Of a stretch of 64,000 nt of DNA, positions 42,723 through 51,810 are shown in pieces; position 1 is the stretch's first letter, and every line of letters starts with the position of its first letter. The stretch is from UBA1757 sp045627385 (GTDB lineage Bacteria; Bacteroidota; Bacteroidia; Bacteroidales; UBA1402): NCBI GenBank assembly GCA_045627385.1, contig JAZQNO010000018.1:1-64000 (forward strand), in the 5' to 3' direction. A program made the translations under genes and the position numbers. A model generated the notes under the pieces. The model saw only the letters and a list, made by a program, of their open reading frames with translations, did no database searches and was not told the DNA's origin.

Positions 42723-43643
42723 CAGTTCGGTCGACAAATAACGTTCACCCGTATCGGGAAGAAGTACGACAATCGTTTTGCCTTCGAATTCGGGGCGGGA
42801 TGCCACCTGAAGAGCCGCGGCCGCGGCACCTCCGCTGGAGATGCCCGAAAGAAGACCTTCTTCGCGGGCCAGGCGGCGGCCCATTTCGAGCGCGTCTTCG
42901 TCGGTGACGGTGAGCACTTCATCCACCACCGATGGGTCGTAGATGGCCGGAGCGAATCCGGCGCCGATGCCCTGAATCTTGTGCGCGCCGGCACGGCCCG
43001 CCGTAAGGAAGGGCGAGGATGCCGGTTCCATGCCGACGATGCGGACCGACGAGGTCAGTTCTTTCAGCCGGCGGGCTGTGCCGGTGATGGTTCCGCCCGT
43101 ACCGATGCCGGCCACAAAAGCATCGATGCGGCCATCGGTGTCGCGCCAGATTTCATTGGCCGTGCCCTGATAGTGAGCCCAAGGATTGTCGGGGTTTTCG
43201 AACTGCTGCAGAATGACCGAGCCTTCGATTTCGTCGCGAAGGGCATTGGCCTTGTCGATGGCACCCTGCATGCCATCGGCCGCCGGCGTGAGCACCACTT
43301 CGGCCCCATAGGCGGCCACCAGCCGTCGGCGTTCGAGGCTCATGTTCTCGGGCATGGTAAGAATGAGACGATACCCCTTGAGAGCGGCCACCAATGCCAG
43401 ACCGACACCCGTATTGCCGCTGGTGGGTTCGATAAGCGTGGCGCCGGGTTGCAACTGGCCGCGGATTTCGGCATGTTCGACCATGGACAGGGCCACCCGG
43501 TCTTTGGCACTTCCGGCCGGATTGAAAGATTCGACTTTGGCCAGCAGGCGGGCGCGGATGCCGGCTTTCGAAGCGATATGGGAGAGTTCGACCAGCGGCG
43601 TGTCGCCGATGAGCGAAAGCACATCTGAAGCTATTTTTTCCAT
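42714..43643 (-). CDS. cysK: Cysteine synthase A
   Basis: 309 residues from ATG 43643 (MEKIASDVLSLIGDTPLVEL); the longer frame runs into the promoter. This PLP enzyme forms cysteine from O-acetylserine and sulfide. FNPAGSAKDRVA carries the PLP lysine near residue 43, PTSGNTGVGLA the phosphate/substrate loop, and GIGTGGTITGTARRLKE the glycine-rich PLP phosphate site. It ends at ELFA as short CysK proteins do. No serine acetyltransferase gene is next to it. With the COG1900 operon it indicates direct sulfide assimilation into both cysteine and homocysteine. Confidence 0.96.
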   Translation of the reverse strand: MEKIASDVLSLIGDTPLVELSHIASKAGIRARLLAKVESFNPAGSAKDRVALSMVEHAEIRGQLQPGATLIEPTSGNTGVGLALVAALKGYRLILTMPENMSLERRRLVAAYGAEVVLTPAADGMQGAIDKANALRDEIEGSVILQQFENPDNPWAHYQGTANEIWRDTDGRIDAFVAGIGTGGTITGTARRLKELTSSVRIVGMEPASSPFLTAGRAGAHKIQGIGAGFAPAIYDPSVVDEVLTVTDEDALEMGRRLAREEGLLSGISSGGAAAAALQVASRPEFEGKTIVVLLPDTGERYLSTELFA

Positions 43644-43669
43644 TTTCAGACCAATGATTGTGACAAACG

Positions 43670-43700
43670 CAAAATTCCGAATATTAAAGCACAAATCAAA
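43670..43700 (-). promoter_or_regulatory. Promoter of cysK
   Basis: Minus strand: TTTG (43700-43697), 19-bp spacer, GAATTTTG (43677-43670), one base off the -7 consensus. Confidence 0.4.
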
Positions 43701-43757
43701 GACAGAAAATGAAAGAGATTTTGAAGGAAAACTGTTTCAGTTGTGGAGCGGAAAAAG

Positions 43758-43765
43758 TACTTTTG
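43758..43765 (+). promoter_or_regulatory. -7 element of the polyferredoxin operon
   Basis: TACTTTTG matches TAnnTTTG. TTTC at 43735-43738 is a possible -33. It lies inside the longer possible reading of the next gene and so favours the ATG at 43802. Confidence 0.5.
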
Positions 43766-43801
43766 CAAAGTACAAACCTGTTTACACAAACCTTTCGATC
43801 C

Positions 43802-45307
43802 ATGCTTAGAAAAATCAGAATTTCGCTGGCGGCCATCTTCTTTCTGGGGCTCAACCTGCTGCTGCTCGACTTCACCGGAGTCCTGCACACCTGGTTGGGA
43901 TGGATGGCCAAGATCCAGTTCTTCCCGGCCGTAATGGCTTCTCACTTTGTCATCGTCGCCCTGCTGCTGGTGCTCACGCTGGTGCTGGGCCGCGTCTACT
44001 GTTCGGTCATCTGTCCGTTGGGCGTGATGCAGGACGTATTCGCCTTCTTCGGACGGAAAGCCAAAAAGAACCGCTACAGCTGGTCGCCGGCCAAATCATG
44101 GTTGCGCTACAGCATGCTGGCCCTGTTCGTCGTACTCGTCATTCTGGGCATCGGATCGTTGGTGGCCCTGCTGGCTCCCTACAGCGCTTACGGGCGCATC
44201 GCCCAGAATCTGTTCCAGCCTGTCTGGATATGGATAAACAATCTGCTGGCCCTCGTGGCCGAAAAGGCCGAGAGCTACGCCTTTTATCATAAGGACGTGT
44301 GGTTGAAAAGCATCAGTTCCCTGCTTGTCGCCAGCCTCACCTTCGTGGTCTTGGGATGGCTGTCGTGGCGCAACGGACGCACCTGGTGCAACACGATATG
44401 CCCGGTAGGCACTCTGTTGGGATGCCTGAGCCGTTTTTCGCTGATGCGTCCGGTCATCGACACCGACAAGTGCAACGGATGCCTCAAGTGCGCCCGCAAC
44501 TGCAAAGCTTCCTGCATCGATCCCAAAGCGCACAAGATCGACTACAGCCGCTGTGTGACCTGTTTCGACTGCTTGGAAAACTGCCGTCAGGGAGCCATCA
44601 GCTACCGTTTCGTAAAACCGGCCAAGTGCGGTTTCCAAAAGGCGGACAGCCGGCCTGCTTCAGAGCAGCCGGCCGACGGTATGAGCCGCCGCGCATTCCT
44701 GGGTGTGGGCGCCATCGCCGCCACCACGCTCACGCTCGAAGCCAAGGAACGCAACGTCCGCAAAAAAGTGGCCGAATTGGAAAACAAGAAGGCACCCGAG
44801 CGTCAGACACCCATCGTGCCTGCCGGAGCGGTCAGCCAGAAGCATTTCGCCCAGCACTGCACGGGCTGCCAGCTTTGCATTTCGGCCTGTCCCAACCAGG
44901 TGCTGCGTCCTTCGGGCAAGTTCATGACTCTGCTTCAGCCCACCCTTTCGTACGAAAAGGGCTGGTGCCGTCCCGAATGTACCCGCTGCAGCGAGGTCTG
45001 CCCCAGCGGTGCCATTCTGCGCATAGGCCGTGAAGAGAAATCGTCCACGCAGATCGGTCACGCCGTCTGGATAAAGGAAAACTGCATTCCGCTCACCCAG
45101 GGCGACGCCTGCGGCAATTGCGCCCGCCATTGTCCCAACGGAGCCATCACCATGGTTCCCTCCGACCCTGGACGACGCAATTCTCCCAAGATTCCCGTCG
45201 TCGACGAGGAACGCTGCATCGGCTGCGGCGCCTGTGAGCATGTATGTCCCTCCCGCCCCGTCAGCGCCATTTATGTGGAGGGTCATGAAATCCACAAAAC
45301 CATCTAA
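43802..45307 (+). CDS. NapH/RdxA-like membrane polyferredoxin with internal RR motif
   Basis: 501 residues from ATG 43802. The N-terminal half is a 4-5 helix membrane domain with paired CxxxCP motifs (YCSVICPLG, WCNTICPVG) as in NapH/RdxA/CcoG electron-transfer proteins. Two 4Fe-4S motifs follow (CNGCLKCARNC; CVTCFDCLENC), then at about residue 294 a Tat-like segment SRRAFLGVGAIAATTLT. A C-terminal ferredoxin part carries CTGCQLCISAC, CTRCSEVCP, CGNCARHC and CIGCGACEHVC. It looks like a NapH-type protein fused to a NapG-type ferredoxin. It probably passes quinol electrons to a periplasmic acceptor; the next gene, a Tat-signal oxidoreductase, is the obvious partner. No nitrate reductase gene is present. 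Confidence 0.88.
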   Translation: MLRKIRISLAAIFFLGLNLLLLDFTGVLHTWLGWMAKIQFFPAVMASHFVIVALLLVLTLVLGRVYCSVICPLGVMQDVFAFFGRKAKKNRYSWSPAKSWLRYSMLALFVVLVILGIGSLVALLAPYSAYGRIAQNLFQPVWIWINNLLALVAEKAESYAFYHKDVWLKSISSLLVASLTFVVLGWLSWRNGRTWCNTICPVGTLLGCLSRFSLMRPVIDTDKCNGCLKCARNCKASCIDPKAHKIDYSRCVTCFDCLENCRQGAISYRFVKPAKCGFQKADSRPASEQPADGMSRRAFLGVGAIAATTLTLEAKERNVRKKVAELENKKAPERQTPIVPAGAVSQKHFAQHCTGCQLCISACPNQVLRPSGKFMTLLQPTLSYEKGWCRPECTRCSEVCPSGAILRIGREEKSSTQIGHAVWIKENCIPLTQGDACGNCARHCPNGAITMVPSDPGRRNSPKIPVVDEERCIGCGACEHVCPSRPVSAIYVEGHEIHKTI

Positions 45308-45319
45308 TCGGACATTGCT

Positions 45320-46705
45320 ATGAATCAGAATATTTCCCGCCGTTCTTTTCTCAAGAAAAGCGGTCTCACGCTGGCCGCCGCAGGCATTGGTTTGGACAGT
45401 ATGAAAGCGGTTCGTCCCGCCTTGGGGCTTCCCGACGAAGACAACTCACAGGGCCCGCAGGGCAAGATGGAATTCCGTACGGATCCGCTCACGGGCCAGC
45501 AGGTTTCTCTGCTGGGTTACGGCTGCATGCGCTGGCCGAGCACTCGAGGCAAGGGAGTGGACCAGGAAGAGGTGAACCGTCTGGTCGACTATGCCATGGA
45601 GCACGGTGTCAACTATTTCGACACGGCACCGGCCTATGGCGGCGGTCTGAACGAGGCCATCACCGGAAATGCGCTCAGACGCCATCCCCGCGAATCGTAC
45701 CTAATCGCCACCAAACTGTCGAACTTTTCGCAGAACACCTGGAGCCGCGAGGCATCGATGGCCATGTACCAGAATTCGTTCAAGCAACTGGGAGTGGACT
45801 ACATCGACTATTATCTGCTGCACAGTCTTGGCGATGACAGGGGCGGCAAGCAGAAGTTCGAGGACCGTTTCGTCAAAAACGGAATGGTGGATTTCCTGAT
45901 GGAGGAGCGCCGAAAAGGCAAGATCCGCCATCTGGGATTTTCGTTCCACGGAGCCAAGGAGTCGTTCGACCACGCGATGAGTCTTCACGAGAAGTACCAT
46001 TGGGATTTCGTACAGATCCAGATGAACTATGTGGACTGGAACCACGCCGTGCAGCAGAACAGCCGCAACACCGACGCCTCGTATCTGTATGGAGAACTGG
46101 CCAAGAGGGACATTCCCGTGGTCGTCATGGAGCCCTTGCTGGGCAGCCGTCTGTCCAAGGTGAGCCAATATATGAGCACACTGTTCAAGGAGCAGGATCC
46201 GGAGCGCAGCGTAGCTTCCTGGGCATTCCGTTTCGCGGGTACCTTTCCCAAGGTGCTCACGGTGCTGAGCGGCATGACGTACATGGAACATCTGGAAGAC
46301 AATCTGAAGACTTTCTGTTCGTTCCAGCCGCTCAACCAGCAGCAGCTGGACATGCTCGAAGAATTCGCGTCGCTGTTTCTGCGTTATCCGACCATTCCCT
46401 GCACCGCTTGCAATTATTGCATGCCCTGCCCTTACGGCATTGACATTCCCGCCGTTTTCCAGCACTACAACAAATGCGTCAACGAAGGAAACGTACCGGC
46501 CACATCGCAGGATTCCAACTATCGGGCTGCCCGCCGCGCTTTTCTGGTAGGGTATGACCGCAGTGTGAATCCCTTCAGCCAGGCAGACCATTGCATCGGC
46601 TGCGGCCAATGCCGTTCGCTCTGCCCGCAGCGCATCGACATTCCTGCCCAGATGCAACGCATCGACCGTTTCGTCGAGGAGCTCAAGCAGGGCAAATCAT
46701 TCTGA
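45320..46705 (+). CDS. Tat-signal aldo/keto reductase with C-terminal 2x[4Fe-4S] domain
   Basis: 461 residues. The N-terminus SRRSFLKKSGLTLAAAGIGL is a twin-arginine signal, so the protein is probably folded in the cytoplasm and exported. The AKR barrel follows (LGYGCMRWPS, YFDTAPAYGGGLNEAITGNAL, IATKL, YYLLHSLGD). The end carries cluster motifs CTACNYCMPCPYGIDIP and CIGCGQCRSLCPQRIDIP. Fe-S AKRs are common in anaerobes but rarely studied; the substrate is unknown. It lies 12 bp after the polyferredoxin gene, which could supply its electrons. Confidence 0.88.
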   Translation: MNQNISRRSFLKKSGLTLAAAGIGLDSMKAVRPALGLPDEDNSQGPQGKMEFRTDPLTGQQVSLLGYGCMRWPSTRGKGVDQEEVNRLVDYAMEHGVNYFDTAPAYGGGLNEAITGNALRRHPRESYLIATKLSNFSQNTWSREASMAMYQNSFKQLGVDYIDYYLLHSLGDDRGGKQKFEDRFVKNGMVDFLMEERRKGKIRHLGFSFHGAKESFDHAMSLHEKYHWDFVQIQMNYVDWNHAVQQNSRNTDASYLYGELAKRDIPVVVMEPLLGSRLSKVSQYMSTLFKEQDPERSVASWAFRFAGTFPKVLTVLSGMTYMEHLEDNLKTFCSFQPLNQQQLDMLEEFASLFLRYPTIPCTACNYCMPCPYGIDIPAVFQHYNKCVNEGNVPATSQDSNYRAARRAFLVGYDRSVNPFSQADHCIGCGQCRSLCPQRIDIPAQMQRIDRFVEELKQGKSF

Positions 46706-46711
46706 GGTCTT

Positions 46712-48916
46712 ATGAAAAAATTATCGGTTCTGATTCTCTGCCTGCTGGCCATTTCCACAGTCTCGGCAGCAGAAATTGCCGAAAGCGAGTCGGCAGAAAG
46801 CGCCATCACTTTGGAAGCCATCGCTCAAGGGCAGTTCCGCGCACAGAGTGTCGGACAGATGAGTTCAATGCCGGACGGCGATTCCTACGCTCAGTTGAGC
46901 GACGACGGCAAACTGATTCTGCGCTACGACTACCGCAGCGGCCAGTTGCTGGACACGCTGTTCAACGCCGACAGGACCCGCGAATCCAAAATGGGCCGTA
47001 CCGAGGGCTTCCGCCTGAACGCGCAAGGTACCAAAATGCTGCTTTGGAACAACCGTCACGCCATCTACCGCCGTTCCTTTCTGGCCGACTACTATGTCTA
47101 TGACTGTCGGCACGGCATCCTGAAGCCTCTGTCGGAAAACGGGCAGCAGCGCGACGCCCAGTTTTCGCCCGACGGCCATATGGTGGCCTTCGGTCGCGAC
47201 AACAATCTGTTCATCAAGAAGCTCGACTACTGGACCGAAGTGGCAGTGACGACCGACGGCAAGACCAATGAAATCATCAACGGGGTGAGCGATTGGCTCT
47301 ACGAAGAAGAGTTTTCCACCACTCGCCTGTTCGAATGGACCTCCGACAGCCGCTATCTCTGCTATGTGCGTCTGGACGAGTCGAAAGTGCCTGAATACAG
47401 TTTCCAACGTTATTACGCTTCCGACAAAGCCTTCAAGGACAACGAAATATATCCTGGCGAATACCGCTACAAGTATCCAAGCGCGGGCCAGCCCAACAGC
47501 CGTGCCTCGCTGCTGGCCTATCAGGTCATCGACCGCAGCACACGCCGGCTCGATCTGGGGCTCGATTCCGAAGATTACATTCCCGTGTTGCGCCACACTT
47601 GCCGCACCAACGAGATGGCGGTGATGGTGCTGAACCGCTGGCAGAACGAGTTCAAGATGTATTTTGTGAATCCGAAATCCACACTGAGCAAACTTGTTCT
47701 CACGGAGCGCAACAACGCCTATGTGGATTATGAAAATCTGCAGTCCGTCCAGTTCACGTCGAAGGACTTTACCTATGTGAGCGAAAAGGACGGATTCCGC
47801 CATCTGTATCTGTACAATCTCAACGGCACGTTGAAGGCCCGCCTGACCGAAGGCGAGCAGGAACTGCTCAGCTACTACGGACGCGACACACTCAACGGCT
47901 GGTTCTACTATCAGCGAGTGGACGAAGTGCCCTACCGTCAGGCCATCTGCCGATGCAACGCAAAAGGTAAATCTTTCAAGCTAAGTTCGGAGCCGGGCAG
48001 CCACAGAGCTCAGTTCAACAGCAGTTTCACCTACTATGTGGACAACTGGTCGGATGTGAACACGCCCAATGTGCACACACTCTGCCGAGCCGACGGCAAG
48101 CCGGTCCGCACGCTCGAAGACAATGCATCGCTGCGCCGGAAGCTGGCCGGGACACCTCATGCCGAGAAGTCGTTTTTCGAGACGCCAGCGGCCGACGGCA
48201 CTCCGCTCTACGGCTGGATGGTCCGCCCGCGCGATTTCGACGAGAACCGCCAGTATCCGCTGCTGCTGGTGCAGTACAGCGGTCCCGACAGCCAGGAAGC
48301 CATTGACGAATACAGTTTCGACTGGGAGTATTTCCTGGCCGAGCAGGGCTATGTGGTGGCCTGCGTGGACGGACGAGGCACGGCTGCACGCGGCGAGCGT
48401 TTCCGCAAGCAGACCTATCTGAATCTGGGACAGATGGAAAGTGCCGACCAGTGCGAGGTGGCCAAGGCCTTGGGCTCACGTTCCTATATCGACGCTTCGC
48501 GCATCGGCATCTGGGGTTGGAGCTACGGCGGTTTCATCACGCTGATGTCGCTCACGCAGCCCACTCCGGTGTTCAAGGCGGGCATCGCCATCGCTCCCGT
48601 CACCGATTTCCGCTATTACGATTCGGCCTATACCGAGCGGTTCATGCGCCGTCCTCAGGAAAATCCGGATGGCTATGAATCGGCCTCCGTCATCGCCAAA
48701 GCCTCTCAACTGCAGGGCAATCTGCTACTCATCCACGGCCTGGCCGATGACAATGTGCGCACGAACCAGTCGATGGAACTCATCGACGCGCTGGTGCGCG
48801 CCGGCAAACCTTTCGACCTGATGCTGTATCCCAACAAGAACCACAGCATTCTGGGAGTGACCTACCGCACCGACCTGTATCGCCGCTGGTGGGCCTTCCT
48901 TCAGGAAAAACTCTGA
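46712..48916 (+). CDS. Dipeptidyl peptidase IV (S9B serine peptidase), exported
   Basis: 734 residues with signal peptide (MKKLSVLILCLLAISTVSA). The beta-propeller domain is followed by the alpha/beta-hydrolase domain. The catalytic Ser is in GWSYGG near residue 602, Asp in HGLADDNV near 676 and His in NKNHSI near 710. The paired Glu of DPP4 is seen in DWLYEEEF near residue 196. It removes X-Pro dipeptides from peptides in the periplasm. Its link with the redox genes upstream (6-bp gap) is unclear and may only be cotranscription. Confidence 0.95.
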   Translation: MKKLSVLILCLLAISTVSAAEIAESESAESAITLEAIAQGQFRAQSVGQMSSMPDGDSYAQLSDDGKLILRYDYRSGQLLDTLFNADRTRESKMGRTEGFRLNAQGTKMLLWNNRHAIYRRSFLADYYVYDCRHGILKPLSENGQQRDAQFSPDGHMVAFGRDNNLFIKKLDYWTEVAVTTDGKTNEIINGVSDWLYEEEFSTTRLFEWTSDSRYLCYVRLDESKVPEYSFQRYYASDKAFKDNEIYPGEYRYKYPSAGQPNSRASLLAYQVIDRSTRRLDLGLDSEDYIPVLRHTCRTNEMAVMVLNRWQNEFKMYFVNPKSTLSKLVLTERNNAYVDYENLQSVQFTSKDFTYVSEKDGFRHLYLYNLNGTLKARLTEGEQELLSYYGRDTLNGWFYYQRVDEVPYRQAICRCNAKGKSFKLSSEPGSHRAQFNSSFTYYVDNWSDVNTPNVHTLCRADGKPVRTLEDNASLRRKLAGTPHAEKSFFETPAADGTPLYGWMVRPRDFDENRQYPLLLVQYSGPDSQEAIDEYSFDWEYFLAEQGYVVACVDGRGTAARGERFRKQTYLNLGQMESADQCEVAKALGSRSYIDASRIGIWGWSYGGFITLMSLTQPTPVFKAGIAIAPVTDFRYYDSAYTERFMRRPQENPDGYESASVIAKASQLQGNLLLIHGLADDNVRTNQSMELIDALVRAGKPFDLMLYPNKNHSILGVTYRTDLYRRWWAFLQEKL

Positions 48917-48924
48917 TTGACATA

Positions 48925-49800
48925 ATGGACAAATCTCAGGCACCCCGCCATCCCGAACATCTTCGCAAGCCCGACTGGCTGAAAATCCGTCTGGGCGACA
49001 GTCTGGAATATGCCCGCACAAAACAGATTGTGGAAGGCCATCACCTCTGCACCATCTGCACCAGCGGACGCTGTCCCAATCAGGGCGAATGCTGGACCCG
49101 AGGAACGGCCACCTTTATGATTCTAGGCGAAATATGCACGCGGTCCTGCCGTTTCTGCAACACGCTTACCGGCCATCCGCTGCCGCCCGATCCGTCGGAG
49201 CCGGCCCGCGTAGCCGAATCGGTGCGTCTGATGAATCTGAAATATGCGGTGCTGACCAGTGTCGACCGCGACGATTTGCCCGACCTGGGCTGCCAGCACT
49301 GGATAGACACGGTCGAGGCTGTGCGGAAAGCCAATCCGAACACGCGCGTCGAGACGCTCATTCCCGATTTTCAGGGCCGCACGCAGCTGGTGCACCGTAT
49401 CGCCGAGCTGCATCCAGACGTGGTTTCCCACAATATGGAAACAGTGCGCAGGCTCACTCCGGAAGTGCGTTCGGCTGCCCGTTACGACCGAAGTCTGAAA
49501 GTGCTCGAACAGTTGGCCGACGAGGGATGCATCACCAAGTCGGGCCTGATGCTGGGCTTGGGCGAAACCGAAGACGAACTGTTCGAGGCCATGGACGATC
49601 TGCTGTCCGTCGGCTGCCGCATTCTCACGCTTGGCCAGTATCTGCAGCCCACGCGCCGCCATCTCGAAGTGAAGACCTACATCCATCCGGACGATTTTGC
49701 CCGCTACCGCGAAGTGGCCTTGGCGAAAGGATTCCGCAAAGTGGCCAGCGGACCCTTGGTGCGCTCATCCTATCTGGCCGACATACTCGATGCCGAATAA
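48925..49800 (+). CDS. lipA: Lipoyl synthase
   Basis: 291 residues from ATG 48925 (MDKSQAPRHPEHLRKPDWLK). A radical SAM enzyme that inserts two sulfurs into octanoyl groups on lipoyl domains. The auxiliary-cluster cysteines CTICTSGRCPNQGEC are near residue 42, and the radical SAM motif CTRSCRFC near 73. SHNMETV, LMLGLGET and the C-terminal VRSSYLAD are family signatures. LipB is not adjacent. Gap of 8 bp after the DPP4 gene, 15 bp before argB. Confidence 0.97.
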   Translation: MDKSQAPRHPEHLRKPDWLKIRLGDSLEYARTKQIVEGHHLCTICTSGRCPNQGECWTRGTATFMILGEICTRSCRFCNTLTGHPLPPDPSEPARVAESVRLMNLKYAVLTSVDRDDLPDLGCQHWIDTVEAVRKANPNTRVETLIPDFQGRTQLVHRIAELHPDVVSHNMETVRRLTPEVRSAARYDRSLKVLEQLADEGCITKSGLMLGLGETEDELFEAMDDLLSVGCRILTLGQYLQPTRRHLEVKTYIHPDDFARYREVALAKGFRKVASGPLVRSSYLADILDAE

Positions 49801-49815
49801 TATACAAACACGAAA

Positions 49816-50583
49816 ATGGACAAACTGACTCTCATCAAAGTGGGTGGAGGTATCGTGGAAGACGAAGCCTCGCTGGCCCGACTGCTCAACGATTTTCAAA
49901 AAATTGCCGGCTACAAGGTGCTGGTGCACGGCGGCGGACGCATGGCCACCGACATTTCTGAAAAACTCGGCATCGAGACCAAAATGGTCGAGGGACGTCG
50001 CATAACCGACCCCGAGACCCTGAAAGTGGTGACGATGGTCTATGCCGGTCTGGTGAACAAGACCATTGTGGCCAAACTGCAGGGTATGTATGTAAACGCC
50101 ATGGGTCTCTGCGGCGCCGATTTCAACTTTATCCGTTCCAGCAAACGCCCGGTCAAGGCCGTTGACTACGGGCTGGTCGGAGACGTGCAGGAGGTGCAGG
50201 AAGATGTGATTGCCGACCTGATCCGTCAGAACATCGTGCCGGTGGTGGCTCCCATCACGCACGACCGCGCCGGTCAGCTGCTCAACACCAATGCCGACAC
50301 GGTGGCCAGCGAAGTGGCCAAGGCGCTTTCGCGTCAGTTCGACGTGAGGCTGATCTTCTGTTTCGAGAAGAAAGGCGTGTTGTCGGATCCCGACAACGAA
50401 GACAGCGTGATTGACGAAATCCGTCACGAGGATTTCCTGCGCTATAAAGAAGAAGGCATCATCCAGGGGGGTATGATTCCCAAACTGGAGAATGCCTTCG
50501 AAGCGATTGCCTGCGGTGTGAAGGAAGTGGTCATCACCAAAGCCTCACAGTTGCTCAATGGAGGCGGCACGACCATTCTTTAA
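49816..50583 (+). CDS. argB: Acetylglutamate (or succinylglutamate) kinase
   Basis: 255 residues, amino-acid-kinase fold. KVGGGIVED and VLVHGGGRMATDI form the phosphate loops; NADTVASEVAKAL and GGMIPKLENAFEAI carry the substrate and catalytic Lys. It phosphorylates N-acylglutamate in arginine synthesis. In Bacteroides the pathway is known to use N-succinyl intermediates, so the true substrate here may be N-succinylglutamate. No other arg gene is beside it; it ends the five-gene run, convergent with ftsZ. Confidence 0.93.
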   Translation: MDKLTLIKVGGGIVEDEASLARLLNDFQKIAGYKVLVHGGGRMATDISEKLGIETKMVEGRRITDPETLKVVTMVYAGLVNKTIVAKLQGMYVNAMGLCGADFNFIRSSKRPVKAVDYGLVGDVQEVQEDVIADLIRQNIVPVVAPITHDRAGQLLNTNADTVASEVAKALSRQFDVRLIFCFEKKGVLSDPDNEDSVIDEIRHEDFLRYKEEGIIQGGMIPKLENAFEAIACGVKEVVITKASQLLNGGGTTIL

Positions 50584-50606
50584 TCTCGTTCCTCTCTTGC
50601 CGATCT

Positions 50607-51782
50607 TTATTCTTTAGGACGTTTGAACGCCGGTTCTTCGGACATCTGTTCGATGAGGGCGTCGTCGTCGAGCTGCTGCTCGGTGAGCACTTTCGGATGG
50701 AACTGTATGGTACGTCCGCCGTCGCCGTAGTGGGTATTGGTGAGTATGCCCAGTTTGACGCGGATATCTTCGGGCAGGTCTTTGGAAGGCGTCTGCTCGG
50801 TGCGGACACTCTGCAACTGATGCAGATCGTAGCCGCTGGCCAGCAGGGTCACTTTCAGTTCGTCGTCCAGACTTTCGTCGATAGTCATACCCCAGATGAC
50901 CGTTTCGACCCGATGGTTGAACTGGTCCATGAAGCGGTTGATGCCGTCCATCTCTTCCATCGTGACCCGGTGGTCGGGATGAAAGCCGATGTTGAACAGT
51001 ATCTTGCGGGCGCTTTCGACATTGTTGTTATTGAGCAGCGGCGAATTGAGCGCATTGTTCAGAGCATCGTTCAGACGCTCTGGGCCTTTGCCGAAGCCGG
51101 TGCTCATGACGGCGTTTCCACCGTCTTTCAAGACCGTGCGCACATCGGCGAAGTCGAGGTTGATGTAGCCGGGCACCGTGATGATTTCGGCAATGCTCTT
51201 GGCAGCGATGCAGAGCGTGTCGTCGGCCTTTGCGAATCCGTCGAGGATGTCCATTTTGGGATAGACCTTGTGCAGAAGGTCGTTGTTGATGACCAGCAAG
51301 GCGTCCACATGTTTCTGGATTTCGATGAGACCGCGCAGGGCCTGGTTTATCTTCACCTGACCTTCCCAACGGAAGGGAATGGTGACGATGCCGACCGTTA
51401 AGATGTCCATCTCGCGGGCCACACGGGCCACCACGGGCGAAGCGCCAGTGCCGGTGCCACCGCCAAGACCGGCGGTGATGAAAATCATCTTGGTCTCGGC
51501 ACCCAAAGCTTCGCGGATGTCTTCTACGCTTTCTTCGGCATACATGCGGGCCTTTTCGGGATCGTTGCCTGCACCGAGGCCGTCTTTGCCCAACTGCAGA
51601 TGGTCGGGCACGGGCGACTTGTCGAGTACCTGCTTGTCGGTGTTGCAGACCAGATAGCTCACATCGCGGATGCCTTCCTGGTACATGTGGTTGACGGCGT
51701 TGCCTCCGCCACCGCCGACACCGACCACTTTGATGATGGTGGGTTCACGTTTGGGCAATTCAAAAGGAATCAGTTCTTCCAT
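50607..51782 (-). CDS. ftsZ: Cell division GTPase FtsZ
   Basis: 391 residues. Tubulin-like GTPase forming the division ring. VGGGGGNAVNHMYQ and GGGTGTGASPVVARVARE are the nucleotide loops; NNDLLHK and GYINLDFADVRTVL precede the T7 loop and its catalytic Asp. A C-terminal linker ends with a short tail (MSEEPAFKRPKE). It is the last gene of the dcw cluster, with a 28-bp gap after ftsA. Confidence 0.99.
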   Translation of the reverse strand: MEELIPFELPKREPTIIKVVGVGGGGGNAVNHMYQEGIRDVSYLVCNTDKQVLDKSPVPDHLQLGKDGLGAGNDPEKARMYAEESVEDIREALGAETKMIFITAGLGGGTGTGASPVVARVAREMDILTVGIVTIPFRWEGQVKINQALRGLIEIQKHVDALLVINNDLLHKVYPKMDILDGFAKADDTLCIAAKSIAEIITVPGYINLDFADVRTVLKDGGNAVMSTGFGKGPERLNDALNNALNSPLLNNNNVESARKILFNIGFHPDHRVTMEEMDGINRFMDQFNHRVETVIWGMTIDESLDDELKVTLLASGYDLHQLQSVRTEQTPSKDLPEDIRVKLGILTNTHYGDGGRTIQFHPKVLTEQQLDDDALIEQMSEEPAFKRPKE

Positions 51783-51810
51783 ACGTATATCTTGTTTCTT
51801 GCATTATCAC

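Noticed and set aside
43709..43801. Longer N-terminus for the polyferredoxin
   Set aside because: It includes the -7 element TACTTTTG at 43758-43765.
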